40,248 nucleotides of DNA from Candidatus Sphingobacterium stercorigallinarum (GCA_019115805.1 DXCW01000115.1:1-40248); one strand, 5' to 3'; positions 8,406 to 16,506 are shown, counted from the stretch's first letter. Made by a program: numbers and translations. The notes: a model not told the origin generated them from the letters alone.

Positions 8406-8921
8406 TTAAGATTTTCGCTTGAAGACCGGAACGGTTGAACAAGGCTCCCCATACATGACGCTTTTAGCAACCTGGCTGAGCTTCACAGTAAAGGTAACGA
8501 AAGCAGACTCCGGAACCAGGATATCACCACAACCTTTTACCACTAATCGCTGATCTTGATACGCTTGGTAATCTATCGCATTGAGGGAATTCTCGAACAC
8601 AATTTTACGCACATAGTCTTCGTCCCCAAAGTGTACCGATTTTGCATACGGCGCTAGTTTGTTCGCGAGTAACATATAAGCCCAAGTAGGAACGATGGCA
8701 TCCGAAGAACAAATAATACCAATATGTTTTCCTTGATATTGTTGCCAGTCGTGATCTTTAATAAATGATCTAAAGTCCTTCTCTTTCAATATCAAGCCGT
8801 GAAAAAGATTGTCTTTTATGTCATATAGATCAATAGGTGCTTTGGGAGCATAATCTGCCAAGTCAATGGTGATTAGTCCGCTTTGTGCAACTTTATTTAC
8901 GATGTTTTCTTGAATCTCCAT
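8406..8921 (-). CDS. DUF2480 family protein
   Basis: This 171-residue soluble protein of unknown function matches the Bacteroidota family DUF2480. It begins MEIQENIVNKVAQSGLITIDL and has the conserved stretch QGKHIGIICSSDAIVPTWAYML in the middle. No signal peptide or membrane segment is seen. It is the first gene after the ppiD terminator and so heads the run DUF2480, DUF3108, DUF3109, polyprenyl synthase, terC. Only about a dozen bases lie between that terminator and the start codon. The promoter must overlap the terminator, or some readthrough must feed the run. A mixed alpha/beta fold is likely; no enzymatic motif is recognised. Confidence 0.85.
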   Translation of the reverse strand: MEIQENIVNKVAQSGLITIDLADYAPKAPIDLYDIKDNLFHGLILKEKDFRSFIKDHDWQQYQGKHIGIICSSDAIVPTWAYMLLANKLAPYAKSVHFGDEDYVRKIVFENSLNAIDYQAYQDQRLVVKGCGDILVPESAFVTFTVKLSQVAKSVMYGEPCSTVPVFKRKS

Positions 8922-8933
8922 TTCTTCTAATAT

Positions 8934-8966
8934 AAAAAAAGCTGGGCAACATTATGCGGCCCAGCT
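8934..8966 (-). terminator. Intrinsic terminator after ppiD
   Basis: An 8-bp GC-rich stem, AGCTGGGC (8940-8947) with GCCCAGCT (8959-8966), is followed on the minus strand by a run of seven T (8940-8934). It lies 22 bases after the ppiD stop codon and 13 bases before the DUF2480 ATG. Confidence 0.88.
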
Positions 8967-8987
8967 ACAAATTTAATTAATTCTGTA

Positions 8988-11087
8988 TTAATAGAATCTA
9001 ATCCGATTGTCAACAATTTTAGCGTTGTCCTGTAACGCTTTTAAGATGACGCTCCAAGAACGTTGGGCTTTGGTACTCGTAAGCTGCTTTTGTTGGTTTT
9101 GCAATTCCTCACCAGCTAGTGCTGATGGATTGGAAAAGCCAACTACCTGTACGGCGTAGACGCCTTGTTTTCCTTCTATAGCATCAGAAGGTTTGTTAGG
9201 TTGTAATCCGAATAACGTTCCAACTACACGACCCTCCATCGCAACTCCTGGTATTACTGGGTTCGCCAAGGCCACATTTTCTACAGATTGTACATTTTTT
9301 TGAAGCTTTTCTCCGATTTGATCGATCGATGAAGACCCGTTGATGGCATTGTTCATTTTCTCCTTTAACATCCGTGCTTTAACGAGGTTCTTAACCACAG
9401 GTTCGATCAAAGGCTTGACAGATTCCAGCGATTGAATTCCTTTCGGTTGAACCTCCGCTAGACGGGCTACAATGAAATGATTGTCAGATTCGTAGATACG
9501 TTCGCCTAATTGTCCTTTATCTGCCTGGAATGCCCAACGTATTAAATCACGTGGAACTTCTACTCCTGAGAACATATTGTCCATTGCTGTGGTACGCTCA
9601 TTTTTCAAAATAGTTACATTTTGCTGTTTAGCGATCTGATCAAAATCACCTGTAGTCACGGCAGAGAAGAATTCGTTGGCTTTGCTGTATGCGGCATCGG
9701 TTGTCTCTTTACTCGGGTGAATCGCTCGATCTACTATCGCTAATTTAGCGATAGGTGAACGGCCAATTTGCCTGTTTACTTTAACGATGTGAACACCGTA
9801 ATTCGTGGTGACGACTTTTACATCGCCAGTTTGACCGTCGAATAACACTTCGTCCAATTCTTCAATCATACCGCGGGTAATTGTACCGAGCTCGCCGCCG
9901 TTATCTTTGCTGCCTGGATCAGCGCTGAATTCCACAGCTAATGCGGTAAAACTTGCGCCTCCTTGAAGAAGATTAACAATCGAGTCGGCTTTCGCTTGCG
10001 CTTTGTCGACTCCACCCTCCGCAACCGGATTCAATAGAATGTGGCTTGCGTTAACGGAATCTGGACTTGTTTTTACTTGTATTACCTTCGCTATTTCATA
10101 GGTGTTGTCGTTTAAAACCGGACCAATGACGGTGCCTGCAGCTGCTGTAAATGCAACGGAGTCTAAACCAGGACTGATTTGTCCTTTACTGTAAAAACGA
10201 ACAGGATATTTAGTTTCGGAGTGAATCGAAACAAAGCTGGAATCGTTTGTTGACTCAGCTAACTCTGTTTTCAATTTTTGGATCTCAGCTAACACTGAGC
10301 TGGAATCTGCTGCAGTCGGAGCCGCATCAAACAAAGTATATTCAATCGTCCGGGTCTCTTCGGGATTGGAGAATGCTTTTTTGTTTTTATCGTAATACTC
10401 TTTGTAGTCCGCGTCGGTCAAATTAATCTCTGAATCGTTTACGGACGCATAATCCAACATCACATATTTGAAGTTGGCTAATTTATTCCGGGAATTGTAA
10501 TCGTATTCAGCTTCTAGAGCAGTGGTGTAAATGCTGTTGTTGATTAAATTCGTGTATTTTTGATTTAGACGCTCATCGTGGACATTGGTCAGTAAACCTT
10601 CCCACTGTGCTTGGATTTCAGGATTGCTTTTGGATTGTTCCACCACCATGTTTAAATAGTTGCGGTCGAATTGACCCGTTTCTGGATTGGTGAAGGCTTG
10701 TACGATCTGCGGAGAGGGATTATTGCCAAAAAGCATACTGTTCAACTCATCTTTACCGACCTGCAAGCCGATCTTACTCACTTCTTGATTCAGTAAGTTT
10801 TGCGTCAAGTACTGATTCCATACTTGTTGCACAGCGAATCCACGCATCTGAGGAGAAACAGTGCCACCCATTTGTTGTTGGTACATGGCATTGGTTTGGT
10901 CCACTTGGGCATTGAACGTTTGGTAATCGATGGATTCGCCATTGACGCTTCCGACTTCATTTTGGCTGCTCTGCCAGAACGGAGTGCCAACGTTGATGAT
11001 ATCCCCCAATAAGAACGCAATAATTGCTAAACCAATCACGAAGATCACTAATCCGGCACGGTTTCGCAATGAGGTCATTAATCCCAT
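8988..11087 (-). CDS. PpiD-like periplasmic peptidyl-prolyl isomerase (SurA N-terminal/PpiC domains)
   Basis: This membrane-anchored foldase helps exported proteins fold in the periplasm. From the ATG at 11087 it is 699 residues. A short cytoplasmic N-terminus (MGLMTSLRNRAG) is followed by one membrane helix (about residues 13-32), then a SurA-type chaperone domain. One parvulin domain lies about residues 320-440 (ASHILLNP, then GGELGTITRGMIEELDEVLF and YGVHIVKV). A second substrate-binding region runs to the C-terminus. Residues before 11087 in the open frame do not fit the family. It is downstream of lptC, 144 bases away, and ends at a strong terminator. The layout matches E. coli PpiD, although the parvulin domain may be poorly active, as in PpiD itself. 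Confidence 0.88.
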   Translation of the reverse strand: MGLMTSLRNRAGLVIFVIGLAIIAFLLGDIINVGTPFWQSSQNEVGSVNGESIDYQTFNAQVDQTNAMYQQQMGGTVSPQMRGFAVQQVWNQYLTQNLLNQEVSKIGLQVGKDELNSMLFGNNPSPQIVQAFTNPETGQFDRNYLNMVVEQSKSNPEIQAQWEGLLTNVHDERLNQKYTNLINNSIYTTALEAEYDYNSRNKLANFKYVMLDYASVNDSEINLTDADYKEYYDKNKKAFSNPEETRTIEYTLFDAAPTAADSSSVLAEIQKLKTELAESTNDSSFVSIHSETKYPVRFYSKGQISPGLDSVAFTAAAGTVIGPVLNDNTYEIAKVIQVKTSPDSVNASHILLNPVAEGGVDKAQAKADSIVNLLQGGASFTALAVEFSADPGSKDNGGELGTITRGMIEELDEVLFDGQTGDVKVVTTNYGVHIVKVNRQIGRSPIAKLAIVDRAIHPSKETTDAAYSKANEFFSAVTTGDFDQIAKQQNVTILKNERTTAMDNMFSGVEVPRDLIRWAFQADKGQLGERIYESDNHFIVARLAEVQPKGIQSLESVKPLIEPVVKNLVKARMLKEKMNNAINGSSSIDQIGEKLQKNVQSVENVALANPVIPGVAMEGRVVGTLFGLQPNKPSDAIEGKQGVYAVQVVGFSNPSALAGEELQNQQKQLTSTKAQRSWSVILKALQDNAKIVDNRIRFY

Positions 11088-11231
11088 AACTGTATTTCTA
11101 AATTTATATTTTGCTAATCTATAGTTACTTAATTGTCGTGTTCTAAAAACAAGGCGCAAGATACAACTTTTATGAAAAAAATTGTAAAAATTTATTTTTC
11201 CCAGATCTATGTGTGGGGGGCGTAGTCGCGT

Positions 11232-11834
11232 TTAACGTCCGATAGAGGGGAATTGAGCATCCGATTCAGGATGATGCAAAGCGGTTCCATTATGGAATAT
11301 GATGTTGTTAAATTGACCATCTGAGGTGAATGATGTGCCCTGAGCGGTTGTGCGGCCATGATTGGACTCCACGGTTATCGGCTGACTGCCGTAGTAGCGA
11401 TCCTCCTCTTCTAGATAAATGAGTTCGTTCGTTTTTACGATCATTCCATCATTGCGGGTGATTACCACATCGTCTCTAAATTCAACAATTCCTTCATCAG
11501 CGCGCTGAATAGCGTATTTCGAGGTGATCCGTTGCATCTCCTCTGTGTCCTCATCGTAAAAAATGATTAATACGCCTTGCGTGAACTCATTAGCCCCCGT
11601 GCTGTCGTGATATACACGCATTTCTGGTGCGGTCAACTGGGCTTTTACACGGGCCGAGTCACTGTATATAACGGTAACATTTTTCGAAATATCTACTGCT
11701 TCCTCAGGGGTAATGTTGGCTAAGCGATCGATATCTTCAGCCGTGTTTTCACAGCCAAATGAAAGCAGTGCCCCGATCAAAATTAATGAAAGGGGCAGTG
11801 TACGTAGTGTTTTTATCGCTAATCCTGGTATCAT
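11232..11834 (-). CDS. lptC: LptC, LPS export periplasmic component (lipoprotein form)
   Basis: LptC passes lipopolysaccharide from the LptBFG transporter to the periplasmic bridge. The product has 200 residues. Residues 1-28 form a lipoprotein signal ending LLSFGC, so it is lipid-anchored rather than held by the transmembrane helix of E. coli LptC. The body is the expected beta-jellyroll: APEMRVYHDSTG, an E-x-x-x-G-V block, ITSKYAIQRADEGIVEF, VITRNDGMIVKTNELIY and TAQGTSFTSDGQFNNI. It begins three bases after the stop of an outer-membrane barrel gene, so the two should be cotranscribed. The lptB and lptFG genes are not in the window. Confidence 0.88.
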   Translation of the reverse strand: MIPGLAIKTLRTLPLSLILIGALLSFGCENTAEDIDRLANITPEEAVDISKNVTVIYSDSARVKAQLTAPEMRVYHDSTGANEFTQGVLIIFYDEDTEEMQRITSKYAIQRADEGIVEFRDDVVITRNDGMIVKTNELIYLEEEDRYYGSQPITVESNHGRTTAQGTSFTSDGQFNNIIFHNGTALHHPESDAQFPSIGR

Positions 11835-11837
11835 ACG

Positions 11838-13178
11838 TTAATCGTAACTTCGTCTTATAAACCAGGCATCGTTGATGGTAAAGCCGAAATGGATATTGAT
11901 ATAACGCTCGCGAATAAGATTATTGTTTAGTGTGCCCTGCTGGCCGAACTCCGCGGAGATATTGATGTTGGAAAATGTTCTGCCAAAACCGGACTCGGGC
12001 AACGGAAGCCCAAAACCGACAGTTACGGCCATATCGTTAATGCGTTCGTTATTGACGGTCATATGCGTTTTGTTGTAGCGGAATCCTAACCTATAGTCCA
12101 CGACTTTAAGGTAATTCAGTGAGGTGGGATCCGGTTTGATCTGCCCGCCTACAGCGATTCCGATATTCTTGCCCAATTTGTCCTCGCCCTGCATGGTTTG
12201 GAAATTAGACCAATCTGCGTAATTAAAGTCTGCACCTACCATCCAATTGATGCCTTTGCTTAGCGTGAAACCTACGTTGTGTCTCAGCGGTAAGTTGATC
12301 TTCCGGTCTGATAAGAGGTTGGTGGAAGAGGTGTCGATGGGAACTTGTTCGGTCACATCGGACGAATAGTCCGTCTGTGTCCGTGTTACCATAGAGGTAA
12401 CCTGACTGTTTACCGCGTTGTTTAATGATCCCGAATATCCGATCGTTATATTTGTGCGGTTTCCTAAAGGGAGTAAATATTGTGCGCCATAGTCGACCGT
12501 TAGTCCCGTGACACGCCTGGTATTGGTTTGAGACGTATTGTAGAAACCATGACCTTGCGGGAATTCGATTACCGACTTATTGTAGAGGTTGCCAAATAAA
12601 AACCCTACGTTCGCCCCAACGCTGAAGTTTTTGAACGGCGATACGCCATAGCCTACATATGCTTTATTTAGGCCGCCCTCGCCGACTAAACTCGTCGTGT
12701 ACGGCGTATTGTCGATTTGCCGCGACGCGTTCGTATGGTAGCCTACATCTGAGTAGGGCATTAGTCCAAACGAAATACCGCCCACTTTCGGCCCATTGGT
12801 TCTATTGAGCGAAAAACCAAAAGCAAAATGGCTAAAAGCAAAATCCGCCGTATTTCCCGCTAGGCTTCCTTTTTCCAATTGCGTGATATTACCGTAAAGA
12901 CCCGCGTCTAAAATGGTCCGGTTAAAACCAGAATAGCTTGCTGGGTTACTGATGTTTAGCGTGGGCAGACCACCTTGGAGACGTACCGCAGTAGAAATAC
13001 CTCCCATTGCTCGCATTTGTGGTAAGAGATCACCACGCATCTGTCCTAACCCAAATTGTGAGTACGGTGAATGAGACGAAGAACTTTGAGCGTGAGCGTT
13101 GACGCTAAACAATAAGCCGATTCCCACCAGTATAAGAATGTGCGGATTTGCGTAAAATAGTTTCAATGGTCTTAACAT
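11838..13178 (-). CDS. Outer-membrane beta-barrel protein, function unknown
   Basis: From the ATG at 13178 the product is 446 residues, with a signal peptide ending NAHAQ. The mature start (SPYSQFGLGQMRGD) followed by glycine-rich alternating strands such as NISNPASYSG resembles the PorV/FadL-like barrels of Bacteroidota. Near the end, INISAEFGQQGTL and INIHFGFTIND look like closing strands. The longer frame from 13232 starts with TTG and adds 18 residues in front of the signal peptide, so it was not used. It is three bases upstream of lptC and has its own promoter about 110 bases upstream. No ligand can be assigned; a lipid-uptake or envelope-assembly role is only suggested by its neighbours. 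Confidence 0.78.
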   Translation of the reverse strand: MLRPLKLFYANPHILILVGIGLLFSVNAHAQSSSSHSPYSQFGLGQMRGDLLPQMRAMGGISTAVRLQGGLPTLNISNPASYSGFNRTILDAGLYGNITQLEKGSLAGNTADFAFSHFAFGFSLNRTNGPKVGGISFGLMPYSDVGYHTNASRQIDNTPYTTSLVGEGGLNKAYVGYGVSPFKNFSVGANVGFLFGNLYNKSVIEFPQGHGFYNTSQTNTRRVTGLTVDYGAQYLLPLGNRTNITIGYSGSLNNAVNSQVTSMVTRTQTDYSSDVTEQVPIDTSSTNLLSDRKINLPLRHNVGFTLSKGINWMVGADFNYADWSNFQTMQGEDKLGKNIGIAVGGQIKPDPTSLNYLKVVDYRLGFRYNKTHMTVNNERINDMAVTVGFGLPLPESGFGRTFSNINISAEFGQQGTLNNNLIRERYINIHFGFTINDAWFIRRSYD

Positions 13179-13283
13179 ATTGATATTATGGCCATCGGCG
13201 AGATGAGACACTTTAATAAGTGGCACGAACAAACGGCGATGATTTTAAGCTTTTTTCGATTGTATTTTATTGAATTTTTGCTA

Positions 13284-13312
13284 CAAAACTATCTATTTTT
13301 TAAATAGGACAA
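13284..13312 (-). promoter_or_regulatory. Promoter of the barrel-lptC operon
   Basis: On the minus strand TTG (13312-13310) is followed after 18 bases by TAGTTTTG (13291-13284), a full match to TAnnTTTG. The leader to the ATG at 13178 would be about 100 bases. The space 13179-13357 holds no other feature I can support. Confidence 0.5.
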
Positions 13313-13357
13313 GGCTTTTAGTTGTTAAAAAAGGTTAAAGACCTATTTTTCAATCGC

Positions 13358-14341
13358 TTAGAAAAACTGTAGGTAAACAATAGTCAGTAAAATTACGATG
13401 TAGAGTGTTTCATAGAACCATTTGATTTTTGCATGCGTGAAAAAGTAGGCTAAATATATAGATAGCGGTGGCACGCAGAGTAAGAAATGGTTGATCGATT
13501 TGGTTTCGTTGAGATAGAACGACGCAAAAATTAGAACTAACATGACAAACAAAAGCTGGAAGCTCTTGCGTACGTGTACTACACTTTTGAAGAAGTTATC
13601 TTTTAAAATAAGTAGAAAACCAATCAGTGCAAGGATTATGGGTATGAGTACCAAATAATCGAGGATATCGATTTGTAGGTCCGTATTGAAGGCATAGGTG
13701 AACGGGATAAATATTTGATAGAATTCACTCATCCGGTCAAGCCAGAAATAACATACGGCTAATAAGAAGTATACCGTAATGCAGCCCAATAAGGGAGTGA
13801 TCCATTCTCTCCACGCAAACGGCCGGAAGGTAATTAGACTCGCCCAGATCAATATAAGCATTACAATAAAAGGAAAGTAAATTAAACTCCCCGCAGCCAC
13901 CAACAGCCCCAAATCGAACATAATTCCGGTAATATCGGTGTGTTTGTAAATGTTAAACAGCTTCTGTAGCATCCAGATTGTGATGAAATTACAGATCAGT
14001 GTGGGAGATAATACTAAAAAAGGCAAAAACGTACTGACTAGTGTGATGAACATCAAAGAGGTCAGGAAGTTCGGTTTTCCCAGTAAATTAAAATGATTAA
14101 CGAGCTGATTCAAATAGAACGCCTGGATAAGCGTCAATACCAAGGTGAGTAGGACGTTGAAAGAAGGGGAAAACTTGCTGCCCAGCTGCAGATCTAAAAG
14201 GCGGTCAAGTCCAGGTTCAAAAAAGACGGGAGTCAATGAATCGGGAAGGTGTAAATACACCCCCAGGCAGAGGGCAATTCCCACTACTATAACCAAAAAA
14301 ACATTCAGTCCTGAGAGTGTCCGGTGCTGCTCGATCAACAT
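13358..14341 (-). CDS. DUF6427 family multi-pass membrane protein
   Basis: The product is 327 residues with about eight to ten hydrophobic segments and very short loops. It resembles the Bacteroidota family DUF6427: an N-terminal LSGLNVFLVIVVGIAL segment, then FLTSLMFITLVSTFLP and FRPFAWREWITPLLG in the middle. Function is unknown. The block PFAWREW at a cytoplasmic loop is typical of the family. It starts nine bases after the ccmD stop codon and is probably transcribed with the ccm genes. No catalytic residues are recognised, and nothing in the sequence ties it to haem besides its position. Confidence 0.78.
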   Translation of the reverse strand: MLIEQHRTLSGLNVFLVIVVGIALCLGVYLHLPDSLTPVFFEPGLDRLLDLQLGSKFSPSFNVLLTLVLTLIQAFYLNQLVNHFNLLGKPNFLTSLMFITLVSTFLPFLVLSPTLICNFITIWMLQKLFNIYKHTDITGIMFDLGLLVAAGSLIYFPFIVMLILIWASLITFRPFAWREWITPLLGCITVYFLLAVCYFWLDRMSEFYQIFIPFTYAFNTDLQIDILDYLVLIPIILALIGFLLILKDNFFKSVVHVRKSFQLLFVMLVLIFASFYLNETKSINHFLLCVPPLSIYLAYFFTHAKIKWFYETLYIVILLTIVYLQFF

Positions 14342-14350
14342 GCTTGAGAA

Positions 14351-14563
14351 CTATTGTTTGTTGTCGTTTTCTAGCTTCTTAATTCTCCGATCAATCGTAA
14401 ATAAATAAACAGCTACCGCTAAGAAAATGACGAGCATGACAAGAACCACCACGTAAATCTTGCCCTCGGCTCGTAAACCGTCTGCCATTGCCACTTGATC
14501 CTGAGCGGAAACTTGTAAACACATTAAAAGGAATGCAAATACACTAAAGCTTAACTTTTTCAT
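14351..14563 (-). CDS. ccmD: CcmD-like small membrane protein
   Basis: This 70-residue protein has a cleavable N-terminal signal (ending VSAQ) and one transmembrane helix (about residues 35-57, KIYVVVLVMLVIFLAVAVYLF). A charged cytoplasmic tail follows (DRRIKKLENDNK). This is the architecture of Bacteroidota CcmD, which helps release holo-CcmE from the CcmABC complex in E. coli. The assignment rests on length, topology and position directly after ccmC, since CcmD sequences are poorly conserved. A 112-base gap with a perfect hairpin separates it from ccmC. Confidence 0.75.
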   Translation of the reverse strand: MKKLSFSVFAFLLMCLQVSAQDQVAMADGLRAEGKIYVVVLVMLVIFLAVAVYLFTIDRRIKKLENDNKQ

Positions 14564-14582
14564 AGTAATGGGATTTCGATTC

Positions 14583-14604
14583 CAGACGAATAGCCCTTCG
14601 TCTG
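14583..14604 (-). other. Perfect hairpin just upstream of ccmD
   Basis: CAGACGAA (14583-14590) pairs perfectly with TTCGTCTG (14597-14604) around a six-base loop, 20 bases before the ccmD ATG. No T-run follows on the minus strand, so it is not a normal terminator. A role in processing or in adjusting CcmD translation is possible but only inferred. Confidence 0.5.
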
Positions 14605-14675
14605 TCCTAGATGTTTATTAACGTATTAGGGTCTTTATTCTCAATTATTCTATTTTGTTTTTTCCAATTAACTGC

Positions 14676-15338
14676 CTATTGGTCTTGTTGACGATCTTCC
14701 AACATACGCAAGCGATAACGTAAACTCGCGATCCAAGTGCCGATCAGGATCCATCCGATTGCGGCTGAGTAGAAAACTGGACGCATGTTGTTATCCATGT
14801 CCAAGTCGCCAAACGTAGAATTTCCACCACTTCCAGGATGTAATGAGTCGGTCATCTTGGGGAGTATGTACAATAGGACAATCATAATGGGGAAAGCAAA
14901 GATGTTATACACGGCGGATATTTTCGCACGTTTCTGTTCTTCTTCCAATGCATTTCGCAGAACCAGATAAGCTAAATACATTAATGTAGCTATCGCTGCG
15001 CTATTGAGTTGCGGATCATTAGGCCAGGGTTCTCCCCAGGTAAAGTTAGCCCAAAGCATGCCCGATAACAGACCACAGACACAAAAAAGCACCCCCACAT
15101 TGACCGTTTCGACGGCCATCAAGTCGTGTTTGCGTTGGCCGCTATTTAAGTACTTAATGCTGTATATAACCGACAGTAAATAAAGGAAAACCATCGTGAA
15201 CCACATGGGTACGTGAAAGTAGACATTTCGGATGGTTTCATTCAAAATAGGAAGTACGGGAACCGGTCCTAAAAGACCCCCGATAATTGTTCCAGAGATC
15301 ACTATGACCGCCAAAATTTTCCACCACATCTTTTTCAT
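14676..15338 (-). CDS. ccmC: Haem exporter/cytochrome c biogenesis protein CcmC
   Basis: CcmC presents haem on the periplasmic face of the inner membrane for cytochrome c maturation. From the ATG at 15338 it is 220 residues with six membrane segments. The two external haem-ligand histidines are H42 in YFHVPMW and H167 in DSLHPGSGG. The tryptophan-rich motif is W101-G-E-P-W105-P-N-D108, a variant of the usual WGxxWxWD. The longer frame from 15362 overlaps ccmB and starts before an obvious N-terminal MKK, so it was rejected. It follows ccmB by 11 bases. In Bacteroidota the protein is often labelled CcsA because both belong to one family, but the short six-helix form indicates CcmC. Confidence 0.88.
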   Translation of the reverse strand: MKKMWWKILAVIVISGTIIGGLLGPVPVLPILNETIRNVYFHVPMWFTMVFLYLLSVIYSIKYLNSGQRKHDLMAVETVNVGVLFCVCGLLSGMLWANFTWGEPWPNDPQLNSAAIATLMYLAYLVLRNALEEEQKRAKISAVYNIFAFPIMIVLLYILPKMTDSLHPGSGGNSTFGDLDMDNNMRPVFYSAAIGWILIGTWIASLRYRLRMLEDRQQDQ

Positions 15339-15349
15339 AAAGCAATGAG

Positions 15350-16009
15350 TCAATCTCGCCAAAGGTACGGAAATAACAGCAAAGAAATGGCAATGGTTAC
15401 TATATTAATTGCTAGTAAAACGCCTACATCGCCCCGGCTTTCGGTGAGCGCTTCTCCTGCGACAGCCTGTTGGGAAAGCTGAATGAGCACGATTAATAAA
15501 GGAATAACTACCGGAAAGCTCAGGATCGCCATAATGGTGCTGTTGTTTCCTGCTTTAGCACTGATTCCTGCTACCATCGTAAAAACCGTCGCGAAGCTCA
15601 TGCTTCCTAGGAAAATAGCCAACAAATAGGCTCCGGTGTTAGCGGCTTGATTTTGGAATATTAAAGCGTAAATCAGAAAGGCGGTTCCTGATAATATCAA
15701 CATCAATAAACTGTTGTAGATTATTTTGGCCAGTATAATGGCTCGCGGATCAATTAAATTGTAGTAGTACAGTTGGCGAGATCCTGTTTCCTGAATAAAA
15801 CATCGGCTGATTGCATTTACGGCAGCGAAGAGGAGAATGATCCAATAGAGTGTGTTCCAAACCAAAGTATCCACCGATTTGAATGATTGATAACATACAA
15901 ATACAGTGGATACTACGTAAAGCAAAATGCCATTGATGGCGTGTTTCGATCGCCATTCTAACAAAATGTCTTTATATATCAGTGTCTTAACTTGGGATAA
16001 CAACTTCAT
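15350..16009 (-). CDS. ccmB: Haem exporter protein CcmB
   Basis: CcmB is the membrane subunit that works with the CcmA ATPase and CcmC. The product is 219 residues with six hydrophobic segments. It opens with the typical amphipathic stretch LLSQVKTLIYKDILLEWRSK, followed by INGILLYVVSTVFVCY. The conserved FxxE-like block appears as NAISRCFIQETGSRQLYYY. The frame extends three codons upstream to a TTG at 16018, but that lies in the promoter -7 box, so the ATG at 16009 is used. No ccmA lies next to it, so the ATPase must be encoded elsewhere. It heads the gene run ccmB, ccmC, ccmD, DUF6427. Confidence 0.88.
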   Translation of the reverse strand: MKLLSQVKTLIYKDILLEWRSKHAINGILLYVVSTVFVCYQSFKSVDTLVWNTLYWIILLFAAVNAISRCFIQETGSRQLYYYNLIDPRAIILAKIIYNSLLMLILSGTAFLIYALIFQNQAANTGAYLLAIFLGSMSFATVFTMVAGISAKAGNNSTIMAILSFPVVIPLLIVLIQLSQQAVAGEALTESRGDVGVLLAINIVTIAISLLLFPYLWRD

Positions 16010-16015
16010 TATCTG

Positions 16016-16043
16016 CAAAGATACGAATCAAAGCGTTTCTCAA
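16016..16043 (-). promoter_or_regulatory. Promoter of ccmB, directly at the start codon
   Basis: On the minus strand TTG (16043-16041) is followed after 17 bases by TATCTTTG (16023-16016), a perfect TAnnTTTG box. Six bases then lead to the ccmB ATG. The transcript is predicted to be nearly leaderless. Confidence 0.6.
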
Positions 16044-16059
16044 GTCAAACGTCTTTCAA

Positions 16060-16437
16060 TTAAGCATTTTTAATTTCTGATTTCGCTTTCGATGCCACAT
16101 CTTCCGCTTTATCAGCTGCAGATTGTGCAGTGTCTGATGCTTTGTTTGCCCATTCACTTGCCTTAGATGACGCTTTGTCGATCGCATCTCGGCCAGCGTT
16201 TTTTGCACGGTCTGTTAACTGGTTTAAGTCTTTCTTCGCAGATTTGGCCAATTTCGCAGCCCGCTTCGCTTCTTTCTCAGATAACTCCTTGATGGATTTG
16301 GTCAAACTTTTGACTCCGTCATTTGCCCGGTCCAGTTGTTTCTTTCCATCCTCAGTACCCAATAAATAGTACGCCGCAGTTCCAACTGCTAATCCTAAAA
16401 GTGCAAATGCTAATAAGCCATTTTTATTTTTTTCCAT
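16060..16437 (-). CDS. YtxH-domain / LEA-like stress protein
   Basis: The product is 125 residues from the ATG at 16437. The N-terminus holds one hydrophobic segment (GLLAFALLGLAVGTAAYYLLG), followed by TEDGKKQLD, the signature of the YtxH family. The remainder is a low-complexity helical tail rich in Ala, Lys, Asp and Ser. Repeats such as ASSKASEWANKASDTAQSAA recur about every 11 residues, as in LEA and apolipoprotein-like proteins. Such proteins are usually small membrane-anchored stress proteins; the function here is inferred. An extra eight codons upstream are open but lack support. A palindrome at 16507-16520 lies about 70 bases upstream and may be an operator. Confidence 0.8.
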   Translation of the reverse strand: MEKNKNGLLAFALLGLAVGTAAYYLLGTEDGKKQLDRANDGVKSLTKSIKELSEKEAKRAAKLAKSAKKDLNQLTDRAKNAGRDAIDKASSKASEWANKASDTAQSAADKAEDVASKAKSEIKNA

Positions 16438-16506
16438 GATTTTATGTTTGTCAGTTTTCAATTAAATCCTGTTGAATATAAACAAGTCCTGCGCCAAAAA
16501 GTTTTC

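Noticed and set aside
16462..16499. Sigma-54-like GG-N10-GT spacing upstream of the YtxH-like gene
   Set aside because: The -12 GC is replaced by GT, no enhancer or activator gene is nearby, and one match in a 160-base gap is likely by chance.
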